64,000 nt of DNA from Gammaproteobacteria bacterium (GTDB lineage: Bacteria; Pseudomonadota; Gammaproteobacteria; Steroidobacterales; Steroidobacteraceae), in contig JADJHU010000001.1 in NCBI GenBank assembly GCA_016707425.1, positions 124,001 to 188,000 on the forward strand, read 5' to 3'. Below are positions 1-9,185 of this stretch, piece after piece. A program made the position numbers and the translations under genes. How positions within the stretch are numbered: position 1 is the stretch's first letter; the number at the start of each line of letters is the position of its first letter. The notes beneath the pieces were generated by a model. It did no database searches. It was given only the letters and a program-made list of their open reading frames with translations, and was not told where the DNA came from.

Positions 1-370
1 GCATCCCTGCGGTCTCGACGCGCCCGGCCAGAAGACCTCAGCGCGCGATCTCCTGCGACTCGCCATCGCTGCGGTCGACGTGCCGACGATCGCACGTATC
101 GTTGCCCTGCGTCATGCCATCGTCACCACCCACGCCGGCCGGCGACTTGCGATGAGCAATACGAATCTCCTGCTCGGGCAGCTGGATGGCGTCGTCGGCG
201 TCAAGAGCGGCCGTACGAGCGGCGCCGGCAAGTGCCTCATCGCGCTCGCGCACCGCGGAGCGCACACGGTCTGGCTCGTCATGCTGGGCGCGTCGAGTCG
301 CTGGTGGGTCGCCGCCGGCATCATCGATGCGGCGTTTCGCGATCTCGAAGGCGACGGGATCCGGCAGTGA
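1..370 (+). CDS. D-alanyl-D-alanine carboxypeptidase, C-terminal part (partial)
   Basis: The gene enters from outside the window and reads in frame from base 2, giving about 122 C-terminal residues. The segment HPCGLDAPGQKTSARDLLRL matches the region before the third active-site motif of the S11 (PBP5/DacF) family, and GVVGVKSGRTSGAGKCL carries that motif as KSG where KTG is usual. Family members are periplasmic enzymes that trim the terminal D-Ala of peptidoglycan pentapeptides. The catalytic SxxK and SxN motifs would lie upstream and cannot be checked. The protein ends about 60 residues after KSG, so it lacks the PBP5 C-terminal beta domain. Its TGA overlaps the next gene's ATG by one base, which suggests translational coupling. 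Confidence 0.8.
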   Translation, partial: HPCGLDAPGQKTSARDLLRLAIAAVDVPTIARIVALRHAIVTTHAGRRLAMSNTNLLLGQLDGVVGVKSGRTSGAGKCLIALAHRGAHTVWLVMLGASSRWWVAAGIIDAAFRDLEGDGIRQ

Positions 371-1821
371 TGCGTGCGGGACGCATAGCCGCCGCCGTGG
401 CACTGCTCGCTGTGGTGTGCACCCTCTACGTGCCGGCGCTCGACGCGAGCTACCAGTTCGATGACTACCGGGTCATCGTCCGCGATGCGCGCGTCCAGTC
501 ACTCGTCGCCTGGGGAGCGTCCATGCCAGGGATGCGACCGGTGCTCAAGCTGAGCTATGCGCTGGGCCACGAGCTGGGCAGCGGCGTGCGGGGCTTTCGC
601 GCGTTGAACATCGCGATCCATGCGCTCAATGCAGTTCTGGTGCTGCTGCTGCTGGAGCGTCTGTCACGGCGCCACGGGCTGGACGCGCGCCCGGCCATCG
701 GCGTCGCTTTCGCCAGCGCGCTGGTGTTCGCGCTGCACCCGGTGCAGACCGAGGCCGTCACGTACATCACGGGTCGCTCGAGTTCGCTGATGGCACTGGC
801 GTGCCTGGCCTCGATGCTGGCCTGGCTGAGGGCGACCGGGGAGTCGATGGCAGGCCGGGACGGCCGAAGCCGTGCCACCGCGTCCTGCGGGGCGCGCTGG
901 TGGGCCGCGCTGCTCGCGGCGCTCGCGCTTGCAACGAAGGAATCGGCGCTGGTGCTGCCACTGGCGCTGGCGCTGTGGGCGGCGACAGAGCCTGCCGGCA
1001 ACATGACGGGAAGTGCGCCAAGCGTGCGATCGTCATGGATGCGGGCGTCGTGGCCGCTCCTGACGGTATTCGCCGTGACAGGACTCCTGCTGCTGTCGCT
1101 CGCACCCTATCGCGAGCTCGTCGCAGACAGCCTGGCGCACCGCAGTCTCCGGGACAACATCCTCGTGCAGTCACAGGCCATTCCCTATCTGGTCGGACAG
1201 ATGGTGCACATCGGCAGGATGAATGCCGACCCTGACTTAACCATACCGCAGGCTCTGTCGCCGGAAAGCGGGTTGCGGCTCGTGCTGCTCGCGGGGGTGA
1301 TCGTGGGCGGGTTCGCGATGCATCGTCGCCACCCCGCCCTCGCCTTCGGCGTGCTGTGGTTCTTCGTATGGTTGCTGCCCACGCATTCGCTCCTGCCGCG
1401 CGAGGATCCCGTCAACGACCGGCAGCTGTATCTCGCGCTTGTGGGACCTGCGTGGCTCGTGATGTTCACGGCCTGGCAGGGATTGCAGCGTCTGCGCCTC
1501 CCCGCTCACCTCTCGACGGCAGCGGCGACTGTTGCGCTGGCTGTGGTGGCCATGACTCTCGCCATGGCGACGCTCGGGCGCAACCGTGTCTATGCCACCG
1601 AGATCAGCTACTGGGAAGATGCGGCGCTGCGCTCGCCGCGCAAGGCGCGAGTGCTCAACAATCTCGGCTATGCCTATGCACTTTCGTGCCGCGACGCCGA
1701 GGCGATCGGGATGTTCGCACGGGCCGCGGAACTCGATCCCGCGGACTTCCGTTCACGCGTGAATCTCAGACTGCTGCAGGAGGGCGCGCTGTTCGGCGAA
1801 GACGAACGCCACTGCCGATAG
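370..1821 (+). CDS. Multi-pass membrane protein with C-terminal TPR (TMTC/GT-C-like)
   Basis: The protein has 483 residues from the ATG that overlaps the preceding stop. The frame is open further upstream, but that part lies inside the carboxypeptidase gene. A first membrane segment is followed by YQFDDYRVIV, an acidic loop-1 motif typical of GT-C glycosyltransferase-like and TMTC proteins. Then come LHPVQTEAVTYITGRSS, several hydrophobic segments, and a short TPR-like tail (NNLGYAYALSCRDAEAIGMF) at residues about 430-475. TMTC proteins in eukaryotes O-mannosylate secreted proteins. Bacterial relatives are poorly characterised, so a glycosyltransferase role is only a suggestion. Coupling to a cell-wall enzyme is consistent with envelope work. 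Confidence 0.7.
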   Translation: MRAGRIAAAVALLAVVCTLYVPALDASYQFDDYRVIVRDARVQSLVAWGASMPGMRPVLKLSYALGHELGSGVRGFRALNIAIHALNAVLVLLLLERLSRRHGLDARPAIGVAFASALVFALHPVQTEAVTYITGRSSSLMALACLASMLAWLRATGESMAGRDGRSRATASCGARWWAALLAALALATKESALVLPLALALWAATEPAGNMTGSAPSVRSSWMRASWPLLTVFAVTGLLLLSLAPYRELVADSLAHRSLRDNILVQSQAIPYLVGQMVHIGRMNADPDLTIPQALSPESGLRLVLLAGVIVGGFAMHRRHPALAFGVLWFFVWLLPTHSLLPREDPVNDRQLYLALVGPAWLVMFTAWQGLQRLRLPAHLSTAAATVALAVVAMTLAMATLGRNRVYATEISYWEDAALRSPRKARVLNNLGYAYALSCRDAEAIGMFARAAELDPADFRSRVNLRLLQEGALFGEDERHCR

Positions 1822-1854
1822 TGGCCTGGCCGCACGGTCCTCCATCGACCGGCT

Positions 1855-2640
1855 TCAGCCGATCAGCTTCACGCCCACTGCAGCGAGCACCACGGCGATC
1901 CCGGTGCGCAGCACGCCCTCCGGCAGCTTGCCCCCGAAGTACGCCCCGAGTGCCACCCCCGGAACGGATCCCAGGAGAAGCTGCCCGAGGAGCGCGAAAT
2001 CGACGTTACCGAGCAGGATGTGGCCGGCGCCGGCCACCAGCGCGAGCGGGATGGCATGTGCGAGATCGGTGCCCACCAGTCTCGCCGGCGTCAGGCGCAG
2101 CGGATAGAGGAACACCAGCATCACCGCACCGAGCGCACCTGCACCGATGGATGTCAGCGCGACCAGGAATCCGAGGATGGCACCGCCGAATACGGTGAGC
2201 GGCAGCTGCACACGCCGAAAGCGGGGTGGATCGCTGGTGCGCAACTCCCTGCCCATGCGGTTCAGCAGCGGCTTCGCCAGCATGGCGAGCGCCGTGAGGA
2301 TGAGCACCGAGCCGAGCACGACGATCATCAGGCCCTCGCGGACACCGTTCATGCCGGTCCCTCGCATCCACAGGAGGGTCGCCACGGCAGCGGGCAGACT
2401 GCCGAGTGACAGCCGGCGCACGATCTGCCAGTCGACGCGCCCCTGCGCACCATGGACGCCGACACCGAACATCTTGGTGAGGGATGCGTAGAGGAGATCC
2501 GTGCCCACGGCCGTGTGCGGCGCCACACCCATCAACAGCACGAGCAGCGGGGTCATGATGGCACCACCACCCACACCGGTTGCACCGACCAGCAGGCCGA
2601 CACCCAGCCCGGCAAGCGCGTTCAAGGCGGTCTCGAGCAT
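1855..2640 (-). CDS. TauE/SafE-family sulfite/anion exporter-like permease
   Basis: The protein has 261 residues and about eight hydrophobic segments. The N-terminus carries GLLVGATGVGGGAIMTPLL, the glycine-rich signature of the TauE/SafE (former DUF81) family, and the second half carries a repeat-like SIGAGALGAVMLVFLYPL. Characterised members move sulfite, sulfoacetate or other small organic anions across the inner membrane, but the substrate here cannot be read from sequence. It is the last gene of a minus-strand run that includes two sulfotransferases, 29 bases after the SDR stop. Export of a sulfur anion released by that pathway is a possible but untested role. Confidence 0.85.
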   Translation of the reverse strand: MLETALNALAGLGVGLLVGATGVGGGAIMTPLLVLLMGVAPHTAVGTDLLYASLTKMFGVGVHGAQGRVDWQIVRRLSLGSLPAAVATLLWMRGTGMNGVREGLMIVVLGSVLILTALAMLAKPLLNRMGRELRTSDPPRFRRVQLPLTVFGGAILGFLVALTSIGAGALGAVMLVFLYPLRLTPARLVGTDLAHAIPLALVAGAGHILLGNVDFALLGQLLLGSVPGVALGAYFGGKLPEGVLRTGIAVVLAAVGVKLIG

Positions 2641-2669
2641 CTTTCGATCCGTGTCTCTCGGCGCTTCCG

Positions 2670-3494
2670 CTAAGGGATACCCAGGATGCGGGCGATATCC
2701 GGCTGCCCGCTCCAGGCCGTGATGCCGCCATCCACCGGAACGAGGGCTCCGGTCATGTAACTCGCATCGTCCGAGGCCAGAAAGCGCACCAGACGGGCGA
2801 CCTCCTCGACGCGCCCGATGCGGCCCATCGGGATGTTCGCTTCGCAGGCCTGGCGCAGCGCGTCGTGATTCATCGTGTGCCGGATCATCTCAGTGGCGAT
2901 GAGTCCCGGGCAAACGGCGTTCACCCGGATGTTGTCGCGCGCATGGTCGAGGGCGAGCGCGCGAGTGTAGTTGATGACACCGCCCTTCGCCGCTGCATAG
3001 GCCGTAAAGGAATAGTCGCCAGCCAGTCCCGAGACCGAGGCATTGTTGACGATGACGCCCCCGCCCTGGCGCCGCATCGCCGGGATCACTGCCTTGCAGC
3101 AGTGGAAGACGCCGTCGAGATCGACCGCCAGAACCCGGCGCCATTCGGCGGCGTCGAGATCTGGCGTCCTGCCGAAACAGCCGGTACCGGCATTATTGAA
3201 GAGGATATCAATCCGCCCGAAGGCCGCGAGCGTCGCCGCGACCATCGAGCCCACCTGCTCCGGATCGGCCACATCGGCGCGCTCGAACCGTACGGCGTCC
3301 GGCCCATGACACGACGCCAGTTCCCCGACCAGCCGCTCGCCCGCCTCGGCTCGCGTGCCGGAAAACACCACGCGGGCCCCATGCCGGAGGAATTCCCGGA
3401 CCGTCGCCTCCCCGATGCCCGCGGTGCCACCGGTCACGAGAGCCGCACGGCCTGACAGCACACCCCCGCCCGACACCGGATCGGTCAGCGCCAC
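2670..3494 (-). CDS. SDR family NAD(P)-dependent oxidoreductase
   Basis: This is a 274-residue classical short-chain dehydrogenase with a GTG start. The Rossmann glycine motif TGGTAGIG is near residue 22, NNAG near 100, a catalytic Ser in NNASVSG, and YAAAK supplies Tyr and Lys. The end DASYMTGALVPVDGGITAW is the usual C-terminal signature. Such enzymes interconvert alcohols and ketones, and the substrate is unknown. It starts 6 bases after the DUF1254 gene, so the two are almost certainly co-transcribed. Confidence 0.88.
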   Translation of the reverse strand: MALTDPVSGGGVLSGRAALVTGGTAGIGEATVREFLRHGARVVFSGTRAEAGERLVGELASCHGPDAVRFERADVADPEQVGSMVAATLAAFGRIDILFNNAGTGCFGRTPDLDAAEWRRVLAVDLDGVFHCCKAVIPAMRRQGGGVIVNNASVSGLAGDYSFTAYAAAKGGVINYTRALALDHARDNIRVNAVCPGLIATEMIRHTMNHDALRQACEANIPMGRIGRVEEVARLVRFLASDDASYMTGALVPVDGGITAWSGQPDIARILGIP

Positions 3495-3500
3495 AGCGGC

Positions 3501-4958
3501 TCAGTCCACACGCACGACCGGAGGCGGCGCGTACCGCCCGTCGACCGCCTCCTGCGTCGGCTGGTAGATACGCATGATCAGGTGCAGCTTGATCCCCGGC
3601 ACCGAGGGCAGCCAGTTCGCCCGCTGCAGCGGGTCCTTCGGCTGGCGCGAAGAGACGTAGATCGTGAGCGACCCGTCGGGATTGTATCGCAGGCCCTTCG
3701 TATGCCTGCCCACGTGGTTGCGATGAATCGGGTTGTCCACCATGAAATGCGTGGCGGCATCCATCAGCGTGATCGACCAGAAGGCCTCGGCCGGCGGCGT
3801 CTGACCCTTCGGGAAAGTGATCGTGTAGTCGTGGTCGCCCGAGAGCAGCCTTCCTTCGGAATCGCTGTAGGCATTCGGGTAGACCGCTTCCGCGGGGATG
3901 TTGGCGCCGAGGCCGCCGAAGACGCAGAGCGCACGCAGCACGTAGTCCTGGCCGAAGGTGCCAATGGTCTTCGGCGCGATGCCCCAGCCGCGACCGCCCC
4001 CGCCGATCGGACGAGCGCGCATGGTGTCGAGGAAATGGAAGCCCTCCCTTGCGGCCTGTTCGAGACCGGCGAGCGTCTGCTTCGGCAGCTTCTGCGGATC
4101 GAAGACCACGTTCGGGCCGAAGCCTGCAGCATCGAACAGCGCCATCAGCGCCTGTTCCTCGCGCGGAACCTCGATCTGCCGCAGATGATGGTTCACCACC
4201 CGGAAGAACTCTGCCGTCTCGCGGATGTCGTAGCTCGCATCGACCAGCGGCGGCACGTTCTGCTGGGGGGTGGGCTCGAAGTCCCTGGCCCTGGCAGGGT
4301 CCTGCAGATAGCGATCGAGCGGGATCAAGCGGAACTTGCGCTCGTACTTCAGATGCCGCTCGCGCTCGTTGTCCCTCGTGGCTTCGATGCGCGTCAGGAT
4401 CCAGGTGGTGGGCGTGGTGAGCTTCACGTGGCCCTGGATGCCGGGCGGCAGCGGCTCTTTCCAGTCCCCGTAGGTCACGAGGAAGTAGCCGCCCTTCTGG
4501 CCGATGGTGCGGCTGCTGAGATAGCCCTCGTCCACCGTGAAGTAGTTCTCGAACTGCACGCTGTACCAGACATGGTCCATCGGCGGGACGTAGATGACGT
4601 AAGGATTGCCCTTCAGGTACACCCACGCCGAGGAATAGAGCACGTCGGGATTCGGCACGCCGAACCAGGTGGTGGTGTGATCGGAGAGCCGCCCGCCGTT
4701 GAAATAGCTGAACATCCCGTGCGGCGCGCTGTTGTCCTTCGCGATGCCCTCGACCTGGCGCTTCTCGGCCACGGCGAATTCGAAGACCGTGATGCCATAG
4801 AGATAGCCCACCAGGCCCACGGAGCGGGCGAAATCCGTGACGGACTGGCCGAAGAGCTTCTGCTGCTCGGCCGACCAGTTCTGCTCCGCGGCCGAGCCCG
4901 CCCCACAGATCGCCCACAGACACAGCAGGAGGCAGGCTTTCACTCGATTGTTCACCAT
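3501..4958 (-). CDS. Secreted DUF1254/DUF1214 domain protein
   Basis: The protein has 485 residues. MVNNRVKACLLLCLWAICGA followed by GSAAEQ is a signal peptide, so it should be periplasmic. The first half (YLYGITVFEFAVAEKRQ, then VPNPDVLYSSAWVYLKGNPY) matches DUF1254. The C-terminal part (AFWSITLMDAATHFMVDNP, then YNPDGSLTIYVSS) matches DUF1214. The family is common in bacteria that degrade xenobiotics and steroids, but no biochemical activity is firmly known. It sits between a sulfotransferase and an SDR in a tight operon. The start is supported by a purine-rich AGAGGGAA just upstream. Confidence 0.85.
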   Translation of the reverse strand: MVNNRVKACLLLCLWAICGAGSAAEQNWSAEQQKLFGQSVTDFARSVGLVGYLYGITVFEFAVAEKRQVEGIAKDNSAPHGMFSYFNGGRLSDHTTTWFGVPNPDVLYSSAWVYLKGNPYVIYVPPMDHVWYSVQFENYFTVDEGYLSSRTIGQKGGYFLVTYGDWKEPLPPGIQGHVKLTTPTTWILTRIEATRDNERERHLKYERKFRLIPLDRYLQDPARARDFEPTPQQNVPPLVDASYDIRETAEFFRVVNHHLRQIEVPREEQALMALFDAAGFGPNVVFDPQKLPKQTLAGLEQAAREGFHFLDTMRARPIGGGGRGWGIAPKTIGTFGQDYVLRALCVFGGLGANIPAEAVYPNAYSDSEGRLLSGDHDYTITFPKGQTPPAEAFWSITLMDAATHFMVDNPIHRNHVGRHTKGLRYNPDGSLTIYVSSRQPKDPLQRANWLPSVPGIKLHLIMRIYQPTQEAVDGRYAPPPVVRVD

Positions 4959-4989
4959 GTTCCCTCTCCCCGATGCCCGCCGGGCCTTC

Positions 4990-6171
4990 TCAGCGGTCGT
5001 GATCGTGCACGTCGAAGCGTTCGACGTAGAAGCGAAAGCGCTCGCGGAGCGCCTGCTCCTCGAGGCCGAACTCGTCAGGCAAGTAGTGATGTGTCCCGTG
5101 CCGATCCTGGCGGTTCTCCGCCAGGAACGCCCTCATACGCTGCTCGAACACCGGCGTGACAGGCAGGCCGAAGCGCCGGTAGATACTGTGCACCGTGCCG
5201 ATCGGGTCGGACACGAGATCGGCGTAGACGACGTCCGCGATCCGCGCCTCATGCCCGGGATGGGCGTTGCGCCAGGCGACGAAGCGGCGCAGCCAGCGCT
5301 CGAGCATGTCCGCAGTCTGCGGTCCGACCTCCTTCGGGTCGAAGCGCCCGAGAGACTGCTCCCACAGATGCCAGTGCAGACTCGCGTGGCTCGCCACCGC
5401 CGTCACCGGCGAGCGATGCGTGTTGATGATCAGGGCATCCGGATATGTCTCGAAGAGATGACCCATGAAGGCCATGTGCGAGGGGGCCTTCAGCACCCAG
5501 CGCTTCCTGCGGTGCCGCGACTGCAGATGCTGCAGGAACAGCCGGTGCCAGCGATAGGCGGACGAGACGTCCTGTTCGTCCAGCCAGTCGTTGTAGCCAC
5601 GGATCGGCAGTCCGCAGTAGAAAATGTAGCTCAGGAACTCCATCGAGAAGATGCCGATGCACTCCTGCGGCAGCCGGGCCCCGATGGGATGTACCGCCAG
5701 TACCTTCGGGTTGAGTCCGTCGACCTGCTTCAGGCTCTCCGTCACGAGCGCGATCCGCGGATCGGTCTCGTAGCCCGCCGCCTCCGGCGGCGGACAGGGC
5801 ATGGAGGTCTCCCACAGGAGCGGCGCCCGATGGTCCGGGTCCTGAGCCAGCAGTCCGAAGAGCAGCGTCGTCCCGGTACGCGGCAGTCCGATCACGAAGA
5901 TCGGTGAGCGGATTTCTTCTTCCGCAAGTTGCGGATGGCGCTTGCGGTGATCCCACACCCCGAGTCGCGCAGCCAGATTTCCGAGCACCGCATTGCGCGC
6001 GCGCAGGACTCCGAGATCGGTGAGTCTCAGCCCGTTCACCGAGTCCAGCAGGCGCTCCAGGCCTGCCCGGAACGTCTCGGGTCCGAAGTCCGCGAGGCCC
6101 GTGGCCATGCTGGCCATCTGCAGCAGCCCGGCGGCACGGAACTCCGGGTATCGCGTGGTGCCCTCACTCAT
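4990..6171 (-). CDS. Sulfotransferase family protein (PAPS-type), copy 1
   Basis: The protein has 393 residues. GLPRTGTTLLFGLLAQ at 95-110 is the 5'-phosphosulfate-binding loop of PAPS-dependent sulfotransferases, and RWVLKAPSHMAFM with INTHRSPVTAVAS further on forms the 3'-phosphate-binding half. The N-terminal helix around MATGLADFGPETFRAGLERL is typical of the large Sulfotransferase_3-like family seen in mycobacteria and steroid degraders. It should be cytoplasmic and move sulfate onto a hydroxyl, with unknown acceptor. The ATG overlaps the end of the LLM gene by 8 bases. The open frame continues upstream into the LLM gene, but that is only read-through of a broken frame, not a fusion. A paralogue lies at 7979-9157. 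Confidence 0.88.
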   Translation of the reverse strand: MSEGTTRYPEFRAAGLLQMASMATGLADFGPETFRAGLERLLDSVNGLRLTDLGVLRARNAVLGNLAARLGVWDHRKRHPQLAEEEIRSPIFVIGLPRTGTTLLFGLLAQDPDHRAPLLWETSMPCPPPEAAGYETDPRIALVTESLKQVDGLNPKVLAVHPIGARLPQECIGIFSMEFLSYIFYCGLPIRGYNDWLDEQDVSSAYRWHRLFLQHLQSRHRRKRWVLKAPSHMAFMGHLFETYPDALIINTHRSPVTAVASHASLHWHLWEQSLGRFDPKEVGPQTADMLERWLRRFVAWRNAHPGHEARIADVVYADLVSDPIGTVHSIYRRFGLPVTPVFEQRMRAFLAENRQDRHGTHHYLPDEFGLEEQALRERFRFYVERFDVHDHDR

Positions 6172-7193
6172 CACGCAGGGCCGCGAGGAATTCCATGTTG
6201 CCCACCGTCTCCTCGAAGCTCGCCGCCAGGCCGACGAGCAGCGTCGTCGCCGGGGATTTCCTCCAGCGGGCCAGCTTGGCTCGCACGTGGTCCCGGGGCC
6301 CCACGAGCGAGAGCGCATCAGCCAGTTCGTCGGGCACGGCAAGCACGGCGTCCTTCTGCCGCCCGGCGAGCCACAGATCCTGGATCTTCTGTGCCGCGTC
6401 CGTGAAACCCGCACGCTCGACGATGCGCTTGTGGAAGTTTTCCTCCTTGCACCCATGCCGCCGATGTAGAGCGCGAGATTCCGCTTGACGGGCAGGAGCG
6501 CCGCAGCGAGATCGTCCTGCACGTTCACGCTGAGGGACGGCAGGATCTCGAAGCCGGGTCTCGCCTGCTGCAATGCGCTCTCGAAGAGATCGAAGCGCTC
6601 CGGCGGAAGGAGCAGCGGAAACCAGCCATCGAACTCGCGCGCCGCGAGCTCGACGTTCCCGGGCCCCTCGGCACCGAGAAAGACCGGGATGTGCCGACGC
6701 AGCGGGTGCACGATGCTCATGAGAGGCTTGCCGAGCCCGAGACCTCCGGGCCCGCGATACGGCAACTGGTACTGCTGCCCGTCGAAACTCACGGGCTCCT
6801 CGCGCGCGACGATCGCGCGGAAGATGGCGAGCCACTCGTGCGTGCGCTCGAGGGGCCTGCGGAAAGGCTGACCATACCAGCCCTCCACCACCTGCGGGCC
6901 CGAGACACCGATGCCGAGGCAGAGCCGTCCGTTCGAAATGTGATCGAGCGTGATCGCCGTCATCGCCGCGCACGCAGGCGTGCGCGCCGAGACTTGCATG
7001 ATCGCCGTGCCGAGACGGATGCGCCGCGTACAGGCAGCGATCGCGGCAAGCGGCGTGAAGACGTCCGAACCGTAGGCCTCGGCTGCAACACCGATATCGA
7101 AGCCCAGGGCCTCGGCACGCACGCTGCGCCAGCCCGATGAAGTGGTCGGTGGGCTTCGGAACCCCAGTAACCGAGCTGCAGCCCGAGCTTCAT
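6164..7193 (-). pseudogene. LLM class F420-dependent oxidoreductase, frame broken three times
   Basis: Read across frames the product is a full-length luciferase-like (F420/FMN) oxidoreductase of about 340 residues. It begins MKLGLQLGYWGSEA, continues AEAYGSDVFTPLAAIAACT, GRLCLGIGVSGPQVVEGWYG and NLALYIGGMGA, and ends KENFHKRIVERAGF...FLAALRDE. Apparent single-base shifts lie near 7151-7153 (a C/G run), near 7123-7126, and near 6451 between GGMGA and KENFHK. Family members hydride-transfer to or from F420 on diverse organics. It follows TetR by 13 bases and overlaps the sulfotransferase. Three indels in 1 kb could mean decay, but other genes here carry similar indels, so sequencing error is at least as likely. 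Confidence 0.75.
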
Positions 7194-7206
7194 GTCATTC
7201 TCCAGG

Positions 7207-7936
7207 TTACCCGAGTGCGCGGCGTCGCTGACCGGAAGCGACAGCCGCCCGGGGCGGGATCGCGGCGGCGGCAGGTCGCGGCACGATGATCTCACCCAGA
7301 ACGCGCGCGGCCTCGTCGAGGCGGCACGCGAGCGGATAGCGCGGCGAGAGACGCCAGCCATGCAGGATCGCCATGTAGGTCCCGCCGACGAGCTCTGCCA
7401 GCGTCTCGATCGACACATCCGCGCGCACATCGCCCTCCTGGCGCCCGGCGTCCAGCAGTTCGCCGATCGCCCCGAACATCCGCGCCATATCCCTGCCCGA
7501 TCCCTTCGCCGTGCCGAAGCCCGACTCGGCCTCGCGGATCAGGAACCGCGACAGCGCCGGAGCGCGCAGGATCTCCCGCGCGGTGTCCTCGAAGACCGCA
7601 CGGATCCGCTCGGCACGGAGCGGTACGGCAAAGCTGCCGGTCGACGGCGTGGCGGAAGCCGCGCTCGAAGGCCGCAACCAGCTCTCGCACGATCTCCGCC
7701 TTGCCCGAAAAATGGTTGAATACGGTGGCGCGTGAAACCTCTGCCAGCCGGGCGACGTCGTCCATGGTGGTGCCGGCAGGGCCGCGACGGGCAAACAGCT
7801 CGCGCGCGGCACGCAGCACGCGACGTCGCACCTCGGCCTTGTTCGCTGCTCGCCGTGAGCCCGCAGGCCCGGACGAAACCGGCGCTCGTGGGGTCTTGCG
7901 TGCTCCACCGCTCACCGTGACGGTCTCACGCGTCAT
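7207..7936 (-). CDS. TetR/AcrR family transcriptional regulator (frameshifted as given)
   Basis: The N-terminal half reads KAEVRRRVLRAARELFARRG, then TTMDDVARLAEVSRATVFNH, a textbook TetR helix-turn-helix at residues about 40-85. The ligand-binding half (ERIRAVFEDTAREILRAPAL, LSRFLIREAESGF, ETLAELVGGTYMAILHGWRL) continues in another frame. The switch lies near 7638-7641, where one extra base fits. The ATG is at 7936. It sits between the second sulfotransferase and the LLM gene within the same minus-strand run and probably represses it, with a lipophilic inducer as usual for the family. That role is inference. Confidence 0.8.
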
Positions 7937-7978
7937 GGGGGCACCACCCCTGCAGACGGATCGACCCGGATGCGGGCA

Positions 7979-9157
7979 TCAGTGGCTCGCCTGTGTCGCG
8001 ATGAATCGCTGCCGATAGCCCGCAAACCAGCGTTCGAGCTCGGGGCGCGTGAGGCCGAACTCCTCGAGGGTATAGTGGTGCGCGGCGCGCTTCTCGCGGC
8101 CATTCTCGCGCAGCCACTGGGCGGCCACACGCTCGCCCTCCGGCGTCACAGGCTCGCCGAGCCGTTCGAGCACCCGCCGCCACTGCCCCATCGGATCTCT
8201 GAGGAGATCTCCGTAGGCAACGTCGATGAAGCGCTCCGTTCCCGCCTGATCGCGGAGACGCGTGAAGCGTTCGAGCATGCGCGCCCAGCGCTGCGCGGTG
8301 AAGCGCCCCACCTGCACGCGATCGGGTTCGGCGCTGCCGAGTTCGTGCAGGGCCACGACCATGCTGCAGTAGGACGGCACGGTGTGCAGCGGATCCCGGT
8401 GCGTCATGATGAGCTGCGCCTCCGGGAACACCGCGAAGAGCGAGTCGAGCGCGGCCAGATGCCCCGGGGTCTTCGTGATCCAGCGCTTGCCGGCACGCGT
8501 CGGATCCTGCCACTGGAGGAACTTCAGCACCGTCCGCAGATCCTCGTAGGCCGGGCGCTGATCGACGCGCTCGAGCCACGCTGAATAAGACGGGATGTAC
8601 GCAAAGGCTTCGGGCTGCGTACCGATGAAGAACTGATCGAGGATGATGATCTCTTCGTCGGCGCCCTGCACCTGGAAGGGATGGATCGACATGAGATCCG
8701 GGTTCTGCTCGAGCATCGAGGCAAGCAGCCGCTCGGCGAAGGCCACGCGCTCGACCGGCTTGCCCCGCTCCTCGCCGGGGAAGGGCGCATAGTTCTGCAC
8801 CTCCCACCACTTGAGGGCGGTCAGTCCGGGTGCCGTAGCCAGCAACCGGTGGAACATCGTGCTGCCGGTGCGCGGCAGGCCGACGATGGTGCCGGCCACC
8901 TCGACCTTCTCCTGCAGGATCTCCGGATGGCGCCTGATGGCCTCCGTGGTGCGCAGGCGGTTCGCGAGCCCGGCAAGCAGCCGCTCACGATGCGCAGCGA
9001 TACCCGCCTCGCTCAGCTTCGCCTCGGTGCGCAAGGCCTCCAGCATCACCCCGAGCGGCTCGAGAAACCAGGATGAACCGAAGTCCTCGAGACCGGTGCG
9101 CCGGCGCGCCTCAGCCAGCAGTTCCTCGATGCGCAGGGCAAACGTGCCGGCGTTCAT
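7979..9157 (-). CDS. Sulfotransferase family protein (PAPS-type), copy 2
   Basis: The protein has 392 residues, almost the same length as the copy at 4990-6171. GLPRTGSTMFHRLLATAPG at 93-111 is the PAPS 5'-phosphosulfate loop. KRWITKTPGHLAALDSLF and MTHRDPLHTVPSYCSM form the second binding region. The C-terminal HHYTLEEFGLTRPELERWF is shared in style with copy 1 (HHYLPDEFGLEEQALRERF), so the two are paralogues. The start MNAGTFALRIEELLAEARR was chosen because the open frame upstream of it overlaps the propeller gene and has no family similarity. It lies 28 bases after the propeller gene and 42 bases before TetR. Confidence 0.87.
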   Translation of the reverse strand: MNAGTFALRIEELLAEARRRTGLEDFGSSWFLEPLGVMLEALRTEAKLSEAGIAAHRERLLAGLANRLRTTEAIRRHPEILQEKVEVAGTIVGLPRTGSTMFHRLLATAPGLTALKWWEVQNYAPFPGEERGKPVERVAFAERLLASMLEQNPDLMSIHPFQVQGADEEIIILDQFFIGTQPEAFAYIPSYSAWLERVDQRPAYEDLRTVLKFLQWQDPTRAGKRWITKTPGHLAALDSLFAVFPEAQLIMTHRDPLHTVPSYCSMVVALHELGSAEPDRVQVGRFTAQRWARMLERFTRLRDQAGTERFIDVAYGDLLRDPMGQWRRVLERLGEPVTPEGERVAAQWLRENGREKRAAHHYTLEEFGLTRPELERWFAGYRQRFIATQASH

Positions 9158-9185
9158 CTCTGTACCTCGATCGATCAGCGGGATT

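Noticed and set aside
1809..1824. Hairpin CCACT/AGTGG at the end of the TPR membrane protein gene
   Set aside because: Five base pairs overlapping the stop codon with no T-run; too weak to call a terminator.
3582..5159. 525-codon open frame on the plus strand
   Set aside because: It is antisense to the DUF1254 and sulfotransferase genes, has the biased Arg/His/Asp composition of shadow frames in high-GC DNA, and matches no family.
4990..7122. Apparent 710-residue LLM-sulfotransferase fusion frame
   Set aside because: The N-terminal LLM similarity stops at a frameshift near 6451 and resumes in another frame up to its own stop at 6164. The sulfotransferase has its own ATG at 6171. The fusion is only read-through.
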